From positions 30,128-94,127 of the forward strand of contig NZ_AQUZ01000037.1 in assembly GCF_000372465.1 (NCBI RefSeq): 64,000 nt of DNA, written 5' to 3'. A program made the position numbers and the translations under genes. The DNA comes from Kribbella catacumbae DSM 19601. Lineage in GTDB: Bacteria > Actinomycetota > Actinomycetes > Propionibacteriales > Kribbellaceae. Under the pieces are notes generated by a model. The model searched no databases, was not told where the DNA came from, and was given only the letters and a program-made list of their open reading frames with translations. Shown piece after piece: positions 52,907 to 61,053 of this stretch (positions are counted from its first letter, which is position 1; every line of letters begins with the position of its first letter).

Positions 52907-53908
52907 ATGGCTCGACCGATTACCCTGTTCACCGGCCAGTGGGCCGACCTGCCGTTCGAGGAGGTGGCCCGGCTGGCGTCCGAATGGGGGTACGAAGGGC
53001 TCGAGATCGCCTGCTGGGGTGATCATCTCGATGTTCGGAAGGCGGCCGAGGACGACGGTTATGTCCGCAACCGGCTGGACATCCTGGAGAAGTACAACCT
53101 GAAGGTCTGGACGATCTCCAACCACCTGCTCGGCCAGGCGGTCTGCGACGACCCGATCGACCAGCGGCACCAGGCGATCCTGCCCGCGCACATCTGGGGC
53201 GACGGTTCCCCGGAAGGCGTCCGGCAGCGGGCGGCCGAGGAGATGGGGACCACCGCGCGGGCCGCGCGCCGGCTGGGCGTCGACGTCGTCGTCGGCTTCA
53301 CCGGATCGTCGATCTGGAAGACCGTGGCGATGTTCCCGCCCGTGCCACAGTCGATGGTCGACGCCGGCTACCGCGACTTCGCGGACCGCTGGAACCCGAT
53401 CCTCGACGTGTACGACGAGGTGGGGGTCAAGTTCGCGCACGAGGTGCACCCGTCCGAGATCGCCTACGACTACTGGTCGACGACGGCGACGCTGGAGGCG
53501 ATCGGGCATCGCGAGGCGTTCGGGCTGAACTGGGACCCGAGCCACTTCGTCTGGCAGGACCTCGACCCGGTCGGCTTCCTGTGGGACTTCAAGGACCGGA
53601 TTTACCACGTCGACTGCAAGGACGCGAAGCGCCAGGTCGGCAACGGCCGCAACGGCCGGATGGGTTCGCACCTGGCCTGGGGCGACCCGCGACGCGGCTG
53701 GGACTTCGTCTCGACGGGTCACGGCGACGTGCCATGGGAGGCGTGCTTCCGGATGCTCAACACGATCGGCTACACCGGCCCGATCTCGGTCGAATGGGAA
53801 GACGCCGGTATGGACCGCCTGGTCGGCGCCGCCGAAGCCCTCCAGTTCGTGAAGTCCCTCGCCTTCGAGCCGCCCACCGCCTCGTTCGACGCGGCCTTCT
53901 CCTCCTGA
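52907..53908 (+). CDS. Sugar phosphate isomerase/epimerase (IolE-like)
   Basis: A 333-residue TIM-barrel protein of the xylose-isomerase-like/AP-endonuclease-2 superfamily. It starts ITLFTGQWADLPFEEVARLA and has the barrel motifs YEGLEIACWGDHLD, LKVWTISNHLLGQAVCDDPI, VKFAHEVHPSEIAYD (Glu, His), NWDPSHFVWQ (Asp, His), YHVDCKDAK and ISVEWEDAGMD (Glu), consistent with a divalent-metal site. ATG 52907 has AAGGAG. Such proteins isomerise sugars or dehydrate keto-inositols, and relatives act as 3-keto-glycoside lyases. Last gene of the run, followed by a strong terminator. Confidence 0.88.
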   Translation: MARPITLFTGQWADLPFEEVARLASEWGYEGLEIACWGDHLDVRKAAEDDGYVRNRLDILEKYNLKVWTISNHLLGQAVCDDPIDQRHQAILPAHIWGDGSPEGVRQRAAEEMGTTARAARRLGVDVVVGFTGSSIWKTVAMFPPVPQSMVDAGYRDFADRWNPILDVYDEVGVKFAHEVHPSEIAYDYWSTTATLEAIGHREAFGLNWDPSHFVWQDLDPVGFLWDFKDRIYHVDCKDAKRQVGNGRNGRMGSHLAWGDPRRGWDFVSTGHGDVPWEACFRMLNTIGYTGPISVEWEDAGMDRLVGAAEALQFVKSLAFEPPTASFDAAFSS

Positions 53909-53911
53909 CGG

Positions 53912-53960
53912 CAGTACTGCGCGCCGTGGCCGGCGTCCCGGGCCACGGCGCGCAGTACTG
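53912..53960. terminator. Bidirectional terminator with perfect 20-bp stem
   Basis: Inverted repeat 53912-53931 / 53941-53960 with a 9-base loop, all 20 pairs exact. It lies 4 bases after the IolE-like stop and 5 bases before the stop of the convergent subtilase-like gene. Although it lacks a long T-tract, the stem strength and the position between convergent genes make a shared terminator the best reading. Confidence 0.85.
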
Positions 53961-53964
53961 TCTG

Positions 53965-56900
53965 CTACTTGCCGATCTTCACCGACAAGGTGGTGCTGTT
54001 GTTGGCTGCTACCGGATCACTGGTCGTGGAAGTGACCGCGGCCGAGGTCGTCACTACGCCCTTGTTGCCCTTGACAAGCAAATGGACGTTGAACGACCAG
54101 GCTGCACCTGCCGTCAATGAGGTCGGCCGCAGGCAGGTCAGTACCTGGCCTGCCTTGGTGCAGCCGGCGGTGTCGAAGACGTAGACCGCTGCCTTGATGT
54201 CTGGCAGCCCGATGGTCACCGTCGGGGACTGGGCGTCGGACGGTCCGAGGTCCGTCACCGTGGCCGTGTAGATGATTGTCGACGACGGCTTGTAGACGTC
54301 CTTGTCGGCGACGAGTGCCATCCGCAGATCGGCCGAGGTACCGACTGTTGTCGAGGCGGATGCAGTGTTGTTGGCCGCCACCGGGTCAGGCACATTCGAG
54401 GTCACCGTCGTGCTGTCCGAGATGGAGCCGGCCGGAGTACCGGAGGCGACGCGGGTCAGGATGACCACCGTCGTCGGACCGCTGGCCGGAGCCATCGTGC
54501 CCAGCTCACATTCGACCTGCTTGGACGGCGGATCCACCGGGATCGTCACCAGCACACAACTGCCGGATCCCGTTGTCACCGTCGCGGACGTGAAGTCGAC
54601 CGCTCCCGGCAGTACGTCGACCAGCTTGACTCCCGTCGCCGTCGACGGTCCCGCGTTGCTGACCCTGACCGTGTAGGTCAACGGCCGCCCGGCCAGTACC
54701 GGGTCGGGGCTGTCGGTGGAGGTGACGGACAGATCGGCCTGAGCGTCGACCTGCGTGGTGACGGTGTCGGTGTTGTTGCCCAGGTCCGGATCAGCCGTCG
54801 TCGAGGACACACTCGCGTCGTTGTGCATCGCGCCGGTGAACGAGGAGTTGATCGTGGCAACGACCGTCATCGTTCGGTTGCCTCCGGCACCGATGTTGCC
54901 CAGCGAGCAGGTGGTCGGCAGCGACGGGTTGCCCGGCACTCCCGCAGTACAGGTTCCACCTGTGGCGCTGACCGAGACGACGGTGACCTGAGCCGGGAGG
55001 ACATCCCGGACCACTACACCGGTCGCGGTCGACGGTCCCGCGTTGGAGATCGTGGTCGACCAAGTGATCTGGTTGCCCGCGGTCGCCGTCGCCGGAGCTG
55101 TCTTGTCGAGGCTCACGTCCGCCGAGCCGACGAGGTGCAAGGTGTCGGATGCGGAGTTGTTCGAGCCGTTGGGATCGACCGTGCCACCGCTGACTGTCGC
55201 GGTGTCGGCGATGTCCTGCGCTTCGTTCGCGCCTTCCCGAATCACGACGCTGACCTGCTGGCCGGAGGTGAGGTCGCCGAGCAGACAGGTCGCCTGCGCG
55301 TTGCCGGCCTGGTCGCCCGCGGGTGCGGTGCAGCCGGGCGAGGTGGTGGACAGCTGGAACGTCCCGCTCGAGGTCACGTTGTCGGTCACCTTGACCGCCC
55401 GCGCGATGGCCGGCCCGTTGTTCGTCACGGTGATCGTGCACGGGTACGACGTACCGGCTGCTGCCGGGCCGTCCGGCAGACAGTTCTTCGTCACTGCCAG
55501 GTCAGCGCGTCCGGTCGCCGAGGAGAAGGCATCCAGAACCCCTGAACCGAAGGCGTTGTCGGGACCTGCGGCAGCGCGATCGGTGGCGTTGGCATTGAGT
55601 ACCGCGGTCAGCGCGAACGGTGTCAGCGCGCCTGGTCCGCCGGCCGCATCCAGCACCAGAGCAGCGACACCTGCCGCGCTCGGTGTTGCCGCCGAGGTAC
55701 CGAAGAACCTGCAGTCACCTTGAGTTGCGGCCGGGCAACTGCCCGAGCCGAAGCCTCCGACACCGCTGACCGAGACACCGTCAGCCGCGGTGTACGTCGG
55801 CGCGATCACTGTCCGGCCAGCGCCGCCGAGCACACTCTGGTTGCTGCCCGGGGGAGCGGATGCGGGACACGGGTACGAGGCCGAGCAGACCGTCGTACTG
55901 ATCAGGCGGACCGGACCTTGGCCGCTGAATCCCTCGAGGGGAACCGTGGTCGGGTTCTGGTCCGCACCGCCGTTGACGGCACCGGCCGAGGTCGCCAGGT
56001 CGGTGTAGTTGCTGTCAGGGTTGAGCGATCCGGCGCTTCCGCTCGCGTCGACCGCGCCGGCGCCACGCCAGCGGAGGTCGATCGTGGGCGTGCCCTTGGC
56101 GCCGGTCGAGCCGGTCACGTTGACGGCCAGCTTGACGTTGACCGGGTTGGTGGCGCTGGGGTTGGTCCAGGACGCCTGCTCGATCGTGTCGCCGCTGCCG
56201 CCGCCCTGCGCCGCAGTACTGGTGGCCAGGCAGTTGGCGCCGGCCGCGTCGAGAATGTAGAGGTCGAGGTTGGTGAAGCCACCAGCTCCGGCCGACGGGA
56301 AGATCGCCCGCGGTTCGCTCCACTGCAGCGTCGAACCGATCGTGTTGCCCGGCCCGACGGTGACATCGAAGGTGGTGTCCGCGCCGTTGAAGGCGATCGT
56401 GTTCGTGGGTGCCACGGCGCAGCCGGCGGGCGCTCCGCCGTCCGGACCGTTGCCGGTACCGGTGGCGGCCACTCGCGGAGCGTGCGTCCCGTTCAGGTTT
56501 CCGGCCGACGAGCTGACCCAGACGCCCGAGGCGGCGAGGATCTCGCCGTTCACCGCGGCCATGCCCTTCTGGAAGGCCGGCTCGCTGTCGAACGGGATGT
56601 CCTCGGTCAGGATGTCGACCCCCGCGGTTGCCAGGTCGTTCTGGGCCGCCACGTGGTTCGCCACGCCGCCACCGGTGGCGTGGAAGAACAGGTCGGCGCC
56701 CGGTGCCATGTCATGCACGATCTCCAGCATCGAGGTGCCCTCGTCGCCGGAACCCGTGTCCAGCACGGTAACTCCGGCGGGGAGATCCCCGAGCCCCTGG
56801 GCGGCGGCGAGGTTGCTGACGCCGTCCGAGATGGCGCCGACGGAGATACCGCCGCCGTCGACTCCGATCGCCTGAGTGGCGTCCGCGCGGTGCAAGGCGA

Positions 56901-57432
56901 CGCCTTCGCTGAGGAAGCTGCCCGCGTCGGGCGGCAGACTCTCCGTCGGCCGGATCGCGGCGACCCAGCCGAGGGCCGCGACCTCGTCCACGCGGTCGTA
57001 CGGTACGAGTGCGCGGAAGATGCCGGCGTTCAGGAGTGCCTTCACTCGCTGGGGTTTGACCCACTGGTCCGAGCCGTTGAGAACGCGCGCTCCCAGCCGC
57101 TGCAGCTCGGCCCGCTCCTTGCCGCTCACCCGGCCGAGCGCGTGTACCTCGAGGTCGAGGTTGGCGGCCGTGTCGACGGCCAGCAGCGGATCGCTGAGCT
57201 TGGCGCGCTGACCGGCATCGAGCCGATGGGCGCCTCCGGCAACCTTGCCGACATTAGCGATTCGTTGACTGACGAGTGACGGGATCTTCGAGGCCGGCGC
57301 GGCCGCAGTACCGTCAGCCGCTGTCACGGCTGCGGGTTGCGCCTGCGCGACACCGGACCCCAAGATCGTGAATGCGAAGAGCCCGGCCGCGGCTACTGCT
57401 CGCCGCGTCCGGGCATGACTGTAGTGACTCAT
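53965..57432 (-). CDS. Secreted subtilase-like peptidase with Glu in place of the catalytic His, plus DUF11-type repeats
   Basis: A 1,155-residue exported protein. Signal peptide to about residue 32 (VAQAQP), then a prodomain-like region. The S8/S53-type domain covers ~190-640: Asp203 (SVGAISDGVSN), Glu231 (GSGDEGTSMLEIVHDMAPGA, where subtilisins have HGT), Asn312 (SSSAGN) and Ser580 (FFGTSAATPSAAG). An Asp/Glu/Ser set resembles the sedolisin (S53) triad. An inserted beta-sandwich lies at ~340-460. Four DUF11-like extracellular repeats follow (ADLAVTKNCLPDG, ADVSLDKTAPATA, ADLSVTSTDSPDP, ADLRMALVADKDV). ATG 57432 has GGGGGA. Substrate and surface anchor are unknown. Confidence 0.87.
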   Translation of the reverse strand: MSHYSHARTRRAVAAAGLFAFTILGSGVAQAQPAAVTAADGTAAAPASKIPSLVSQRIANVGKVAGGAHRLDAGQRAKLSDPLLAVDTAANLDLEVHALGRVSGKERAELQRLGARVLNGSDQWVKPQRVKALLNAGIFRALVPYDRVDEVAALGWVAAIRPTESLPPDAGSFLSEGVALHRADATQAIGVDGGGISVGAISDGVSNLAAAQGLGDLPAGVTVLDTGSGDEGTSMLEIVHDMAPGADLFFHATGGGVANHVAAQNDLATAGVDILTEDIPFDSEPAFQKGMAAVNGEILAASGVWVSSSAGNLNGTHAPRVAATGTGNGPDGGAPAGCAVAPTNTIAFNGADTTFDVTVGPGNTIGSTLQWSEPRAIFPSAGAGGFTNLDLYILDAAGANCLATSTAAQGGGSGDTIEQASWTNPSATNPVNVKLAVNVTGSTGAKGTPTIDLRWRGAGAVDASGSAGSLNPDSNYTDLATSAGAVNGGADQNPTTVPLEGFSGQGPVRLISTTVCSASYPCPASAPPGSNQSVLGGAGRTVIAPTYTAADGVSVSGVGGFGSGSCPAATQGDCRFFGTSAATPSAAGVAALVLDAAGGPGALTPFALTAVLNANATDRAAAGPDNAFGSGVLDAFSSATGRADLAVTKNCLPDGPAAAGTSYPCTITVTNNGPAIARAVKVTDNVTSSGTFQLSTTSPGCTAPAGDQAGNAQATCLLGDLTSGQQVSVVIREGANEAQDIADTATVSGGTVDPNGSNNSASDTLHLVGSADVSLDKTAPATATAGNQITWSTTISNAGPSTATGVVVRDVLPAQVTVVSVSATGGTCTAGVPGNPSLPTTCSLGNIGAGGNRTMTVVATINSSFTGAMHNDASVSSTTADPDLGNNTDTVTTQVDAQADLSVTSTDSPDPVLAGRPLTYTVRVSNAGPSTATGVKLVDVLPGAVDFTSATVTTGSGSCVLVTIPVDPPSKQVECELGTMAPASGPTTVVILTRVASGTPAGSISDSTTVTSNVPDPVAANNTASASTTVGTSADLRMALVADKDVYKPSSTIIYTATVTDLGPSDAQSPTVTIGLPDIKAAVYVFDTAGCTKAGQVLTCLRPTSLTAGAAWSFNVHLLVKGNKGVVTTSAAVTSTTSDPVAANNSTTLSVKIGK

Positions 57433-57462
57433 TGGTGGTTCCCCCTGTGTGGTCCAGCCCCT

Positions 57463-57596
57463 GTGCTTCCCCAAGCACCCGCACCCCGGCCCCCCAGGCT
57501 CAGATGTTTTCGACGGTGCTCGCACTCGCGTCAGGTGTCAAGGCCTCGGGCAACGAAGAAAGGACCTCCAGGCAACTAACTTGCCCTTTTGGGCAA
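57463..57596 (-). promoter_or_regulatory. Hairpin-rich leader of the subtilase-like gene
   Basis: Upstream of the start at 57432 lie two perfect hairpins: a GTGCTT/AAGCAC stem with a 4-base loop (57463-57478), and TTGCCC-TTTT-GGGCAA (57581-57596). The latter shares its TTGCC arm with a competing pairing GGCAA-CTAAC-TTGCC (57571-57585). Mutually exclusive stems suggest attenuation or a riboswitch-like leader; I could not match a named riboswitch. Confidence 0.4.
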
Positions 57597-57660
57597 CTGC
57601 CCGTCTGGGGGGCGGGCCTGCGGTGCCGGCTGCATCTGCTCCAGCACCGCAGGAGAGTTG

Positions 57661-58599
57661 TCAGACGTTCGGCCTGCCGGGGAGGCGGTAGTTGTCGCCG
57701 AGCACCTGGCCGCGGTTGGGCTTGTAGAGGTCGAATCCCTTCGAGTTGCACTGCAGACCGCCGTTGATGCAATGGCTCACCAGGGCTGCCAGCGTCGGCG
57801 GGTCCCAGGCGTTGAAGAAGTCGTAGTGCCAGGAGTAGCCGCGTCCGCTCGCCAGCCGGATCGCTGACATGTCACCGTCGGCGGGGAAGGCGATCTTGAA
57901 CTCGAGCATCGGCAGCGGCACCGGGTGGCTCGCAGTACAGGATCCGTTGACCGGGTAGGCCATGTGGCTCTTGTGGTCGGGGGAGTCCAGGTTGACGCCG
58001 TCCCAGCAGCTCGGGGCCTGGTAGCGGATGTTGGCCTGGGTCCCGATCGGGCAGTTGGCCGGGAAGTCCCAGTTGTGGGTGCTGCCACCGCACTCCCAGC
58101 CTTCGACGGCGCCGGGGGCGGTACGGAAGGCGTCCAGGGTCGCGCTCGGGCTGCCGACGACGAACCGGATGCCGGGCGGGAACGGACGGACGTCCTGATA
58201 GCGCAGGATGCCCGACTTGTAGTAGATGACCTGGTGCCAGGTCTGGTTGATCGGCTGGTTGCCCCGGAACATCGTCGGCCACCAGTACGCCGAGAGGTCG
58301 TCGGGGTTGAGGCACGTGCTGGCCCCCGGGCCGGGAGCGAGCAGGGAGCTCAGCGTGGTCGCGGCGTTGGTCGTGGTGTTGCCGACGAAGCTGTGCTCGT
58401 GCGAGGCACCCGGCATGTTCGGGAACACGATCGGGTCATCGGTGGCGCGGTGATGCACCGTGCAGTTGACCTGGAACTCGTGATGCGTGACCAGGTCGTC
58501 GGCCTGCGCGACTGGGCCGGCCACGGCGGTGAGTGCCGAGGCGAGGATGAGGGCGGCCAGGCCGCCGGCGGACAGAGTCTTTTTCCTTTTCTTGAACAC
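57661..58599 (-). CDS. Secreted DUF1996-domain protein
   Basis: A 312-residue exported protein. The signal peptide is Lys-rich (KKRKKTLSAGG) then hydrophobic (LAALILASALTAVAGPVAQA). The DUF1996 domain runs to the C-terminus: EFQVNCTVHHRATDDPIVFP, PGASHEHSFVGNT (conserved His), AYWWPTMFRGN, WECGGSTHNWDFPANCP and DSPDHKSHMAYPVNGSCTAS. DUF1996 occurs in fungal and actinobacterial secreted proteins of unknown function, sometimes beside carbohydrate-binding modules. GTG 58599 has an excellent GGAGGAG site. A LacI-type operator lies 68 bases upstream, so it probably shares control with the divergent glycosidase. Confidence 0.86.
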   Translation of the reverse strand: MFKKRKKTLSAGGLAALILASALTAVAGPVAQADDLVTHHEFQVNCTVHHRATDDPIVFPNMPGASHEHSFVGNTTTNAATTLSSLLAPGPGASTCLNPDDLSAYWWPTMFRGNQPINQTWHQVIYYKSGILRYQDVRPFPPGIRFVVGSPSATLDAFRTAPGAVEGWECGGSTHNWDFPANCPIGTQANIRYQAPSCWDGVNLDSPDHKSHMAYPVNGSCTASHPVPLPMLEFKIAFPADGDMSAIRLASGRGYSWHYDFFNAWDPPTLAALVSHCINGGLQCNSKGFDLYKPNRGQVLGDNYRLPGRPNV

Positions 58600-58666
58600 G
58601 GATCTCCTCCTGTCGGGGGATTCCGCGGGGCGGTGGATCGGTGGGCCCGCGGGAGGGACATCGCGG

Positions 58667-58678
58667 GAGAGCGCTCTC
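58667..58678. promoter_or_regulatory. LacI-type operator near the DUF1996 gene
   Basis: GAGAGCGCTCTC, a perfect 12-bp palindrome with central CG as in LacI/CcpA-family operators, 68 bases upstream of the DUF1996 start. The same 12-mer also occurs by chance inside the ATPase gene at 41595-41606, so sequence alone is not decisive; position is. Confidence 0.65.
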
Positions 58679-58790
58679 TGAGACAGCCTCGATCGGGGCG
58701 TCCGGGCTGTCAAGAGGCCGCTGGTTCCGGAACTGCTGAGCGTGACGAGCGGTTGACAAGCGGCAAGGTGGCCGTGACCATCAGAGCGCG

Positions 58791-58804
58791 AGAGAGCGCT
58801 CTCT
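58791..58804. promoter_or_regulatory. LacI-type operator near the CBM32 glycosidase gene
   Basis: AGAGAGCGCTCTCT, a perfect 14-bp palindrome, ends 43 bases before the glycosidase start codon. It matches the core of the site at 58667. A LacI-family regulator gene follows the glycosidase and is the likely ligand-controlled repressor. Confidence 0.75.
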
Positions 58805-58847
58805 GACCTACCCGCCCCGCTCTCGCACCCCAGCGAAGGAGAACCCG

Positions 58848-61001
58848 ATGGACTTCGCGACCCGCCACAGACGCCGCGGCCGGACGGCGATCGCCGCCGT
58901 CGTCGCAGCAGCCACCGTGCTGCTCGGCAACGTCGTACTACTGGCTCAACCCGCCCAAGCGGCCACCCTGCTGTCCCAAGGGCGCCCGGTGACGGCTTCG
59001 TCCTCGGAAGGCGCCGGTACTCCGGCCGCTGCCGCCGTCGACGGCGACCTGAACACGAGATGGTCCAGCATCTTCGAAGACAACCAGTGGATCCAGGTGG
59101 ACCTCGGCGCCACCGCTGCCGTCAGTCAGGTCGTACTGCGCTGGGAGGCGGCCTACGCAACGGCGTACCGGATCGAGGTCTCCAACAACGCCCAGGACTG
59201 GAACCAGCTCCACAGCACGGCGGCCGGCCAGGGCGGTACAGAAACCCTTAACGTGAACGGCAACGGCCGCTATGTTCGGCTGTTCGGCACCAAGCGAGTC
59301 GGCGGCTACGGCTTCTCCCTGTGGGAGTTGCAGGTGCTCGGTACCGGCGGCGGGCCCCCGCAGGGTAGTGGCACCGTCCGAGTCGCAGGCAGCCAAGGGA
59401 ACTGGCAACTGCTCGTCAACGACGCGCCGTGGCAGGTGAAGGGTCTGACTTGGGGGCCGCCGGCAACAGAAGCTGCACAGCGCCTGCCTGGATTGAAGGC
59501 GATCGGCGTCAACACCGTGCGGACATGGGGCACGGACGCCGGCTCCAAGCCGATCTTTGACGCCGCGGCTGGGAACGGCATGCGAGTGATCGCCGGCTAC
59601 TGGCTCCAACCTGGTGGTGGACCGGGTAGCGGCGGTTGCGTGAACTACGTGACCGATACGACGTACAAGGCGAACATGCTCGCCGAGATCCGCCGCTGGA
59701 CGACGGAGTACAAGGACCACCAAGGCGTGCTGATGTGGAACGTCGGCAACGAGTCCGTGCTCGGTCTGCAGAACTGCTACTCGGGCGCCGAGCTCGAGCA
59801 GCAGCGGATCGCGTACGCCAGCTACGTGAACGAGGCTTCTCGGGCGATCCACGCGATCGATCCGAACCACCCGGTGACGTCCACTGACGCGTGGACTGGC
59901 GCATGGCCGTACTACAAGCAGTACACGCCCGACCTGGACCTGCTAGCCGTCAACTCCTACGGCCATGTCTGCCAGGTGAAGCAGGACTGGATCAACGGCG
60001 GCTACAACAAGCCCTACATCCTGACCGAGGCCGGACCCGCCGGTGAGTGGGAGGTGCCCAACGACGCCAACGGAGTACCGGACGAGCCCACTGACGTCCA
60101 GAAGCGCGACGGCTATCTACAGGCGTGGAACTGCATCACCGGCCACACTGGCGTTGCACTAGGCGCCACGCTGTTCCACTACGGCATCGAGAACGACTTC
60201 GGGGCCGTCTGGTTCAACCTGACCCCTGGCGGCGAGAAGCGGCTCTCGTACTACGCCGTACGCCAGGCCTTCGGCGGTACAGCGGGCGGCAACACCGCAC
60301 CTGTGATCACCAACATGACACTGAGCCGTACTGCGGACGTCCCGGCCGGCGGCACGATCACTGTCAACGTCAACGTGTCCGACCCCGACGGGGACGCGCT
60401 GACGCACGAGTTCAAGGTCGGCGGCAAGTACATCGACGGCAGCGGCACCCTGGTCGGTACGCCGTACAGCGGGAGCGGGCCGTTCACCGTGACCGTGCCT
60501 GAGCGACTCGGGGTGTGGAAGCTGTACGACTACGTCCGCGACGGCAAGGGCAATGTCGGGATCGACACGAAGTCGTTCCGGGTGGTGGCGCCGCCGGTCC
60601 AGGGCACCAACATCGCTCGCGGCAAGCCGGCGACGGCTTCGTCGTACCAGCAGGTCGGGAACGGCGCACCGTACCCGCCTTCGAACGTGACGGACGGGAA
60701 CAACACCACCCGGTGGGCGAGTGACTGGTCGGATCCGCAGTGGGTGCAGGTGGATCTTGGGCAGGTGACCTCGTTCGATCGGATCCAGCTGATCTGGGAG
60801 GGCGCGTTCGCGCGGTCGTACCGGATCGAGGCTTCCGACGACGGCAACAACTGGCGGCCGGTCTACTCGACGGCTGACGGCAACGGTGATGTCGACAACC
60901 TCGCGACCGGTGGGTCGGGGCGGTATGTCCGGCTGACCGGGACCCAGCGGGGTACGGGCTTCGGCTACTCGCTCTACGAGTTCGGCATCTACCGAACCTG
61001 A
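58848..61001 (+). CDS. Secreted glycoside hydrolase flanked by two CBM32 (F5/8 type C) domains
   Basis: A 717-residue exported enzyme. Signal peptide to about residue 39 (AQPAQAA). First F5/8C carbohydrate-binding domain ~40-165 (GRPVTASSSEGAG, TRWSSIFEDNQWIQVDLG). A clan GH-A-like barrel ~180-475 has the probable acid/base Glu302 (LMWNVGNESVLG) and nucleophile Glu394 (YILTEAGPAGEWE), an arrangement as in GH2/GH5/GH72-related enzymes. An Ig-like spacer ~485-580 and a second F5/8C domain ~585-717 follow (GKPATASSYQQVG, TRWASDWSDPQWVQVDLG). The two binding domains are clearly duplicated. The polysaccharide target is unknown. Probably repressed by the LacI protein encoded downstream. Confidence 0.85.
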   Translation: MDFATRHRRRGRTAIAAVVAAATVLLGNVVLLAQPAQAATLLSQGRPVTASSSEGAGTPAAAAVDGDLNTRWSSIFEDNQWIQVDLGATAAVSQVVLRWEAAYATAYRIEVSNNAQDWNQLHSTAAGQGGTETLNVNGNGRYVRLFGTKRVGGYGFSLWELQVLGTGGGPPQGSGTVRVAGSQGNWQLLVNDAPWQVKGLTWGPPATEAAQRLPGLKAIGVNTVRTWGTDAGSKPIFDAAAGNGMRVIAGYWLQPGGGPGSGGCVNYVTDTTYKANMLAEIRRWTTEYKDHQGVLMWNVGNESVLGLQNCYSGAELEQQRIAYASYVNEASRAIHAIDPNHPVTSTDAWTGAWPYYKQYTPDLDLLAVNSYGHVCQVKQDWINGGYNKPYILTEAGPAGEWEVPNDANGVPDEPTDVQKRDGYLQAWNCITGHTGVALGATLFHYGIENDFGAVWFNLTPGGEKRLSYYAVRQAFGGTAGGNTAPVITNMTLSRTADVPAGGTITVNVNVSDPDGDALTHEFKVGGKYIDGSGTLVGTPYSGSGPFTVTVPERLGVWKLYDYVRDGKGNVGIDTKSFRVVAPPVQGTNIARGKPATASSYQQVGNGAPYPPSNVTDGNNTTRWASDWSDPQWVQVDLGQVTSFDRIQLIWEGAFARSYRIEASDDGNNWRPVYSTADGNGDVDNLATGGSGRYVRLTGTQRGTGFGYSLYEFGIYRT

Positions 61002-61053
61002 CCTGTGGATAAGAATCGAGGGGGCGAGCTTGACGCAGCTACGATCCGGTGCC

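Noticed and set aside
55720..57279. A 519-codon plus-strand frame opposite the subtilase-like gene
   Set aside because: Antisense shadow; the minus strand carries signal peptide, catalytic motifs and repeats.
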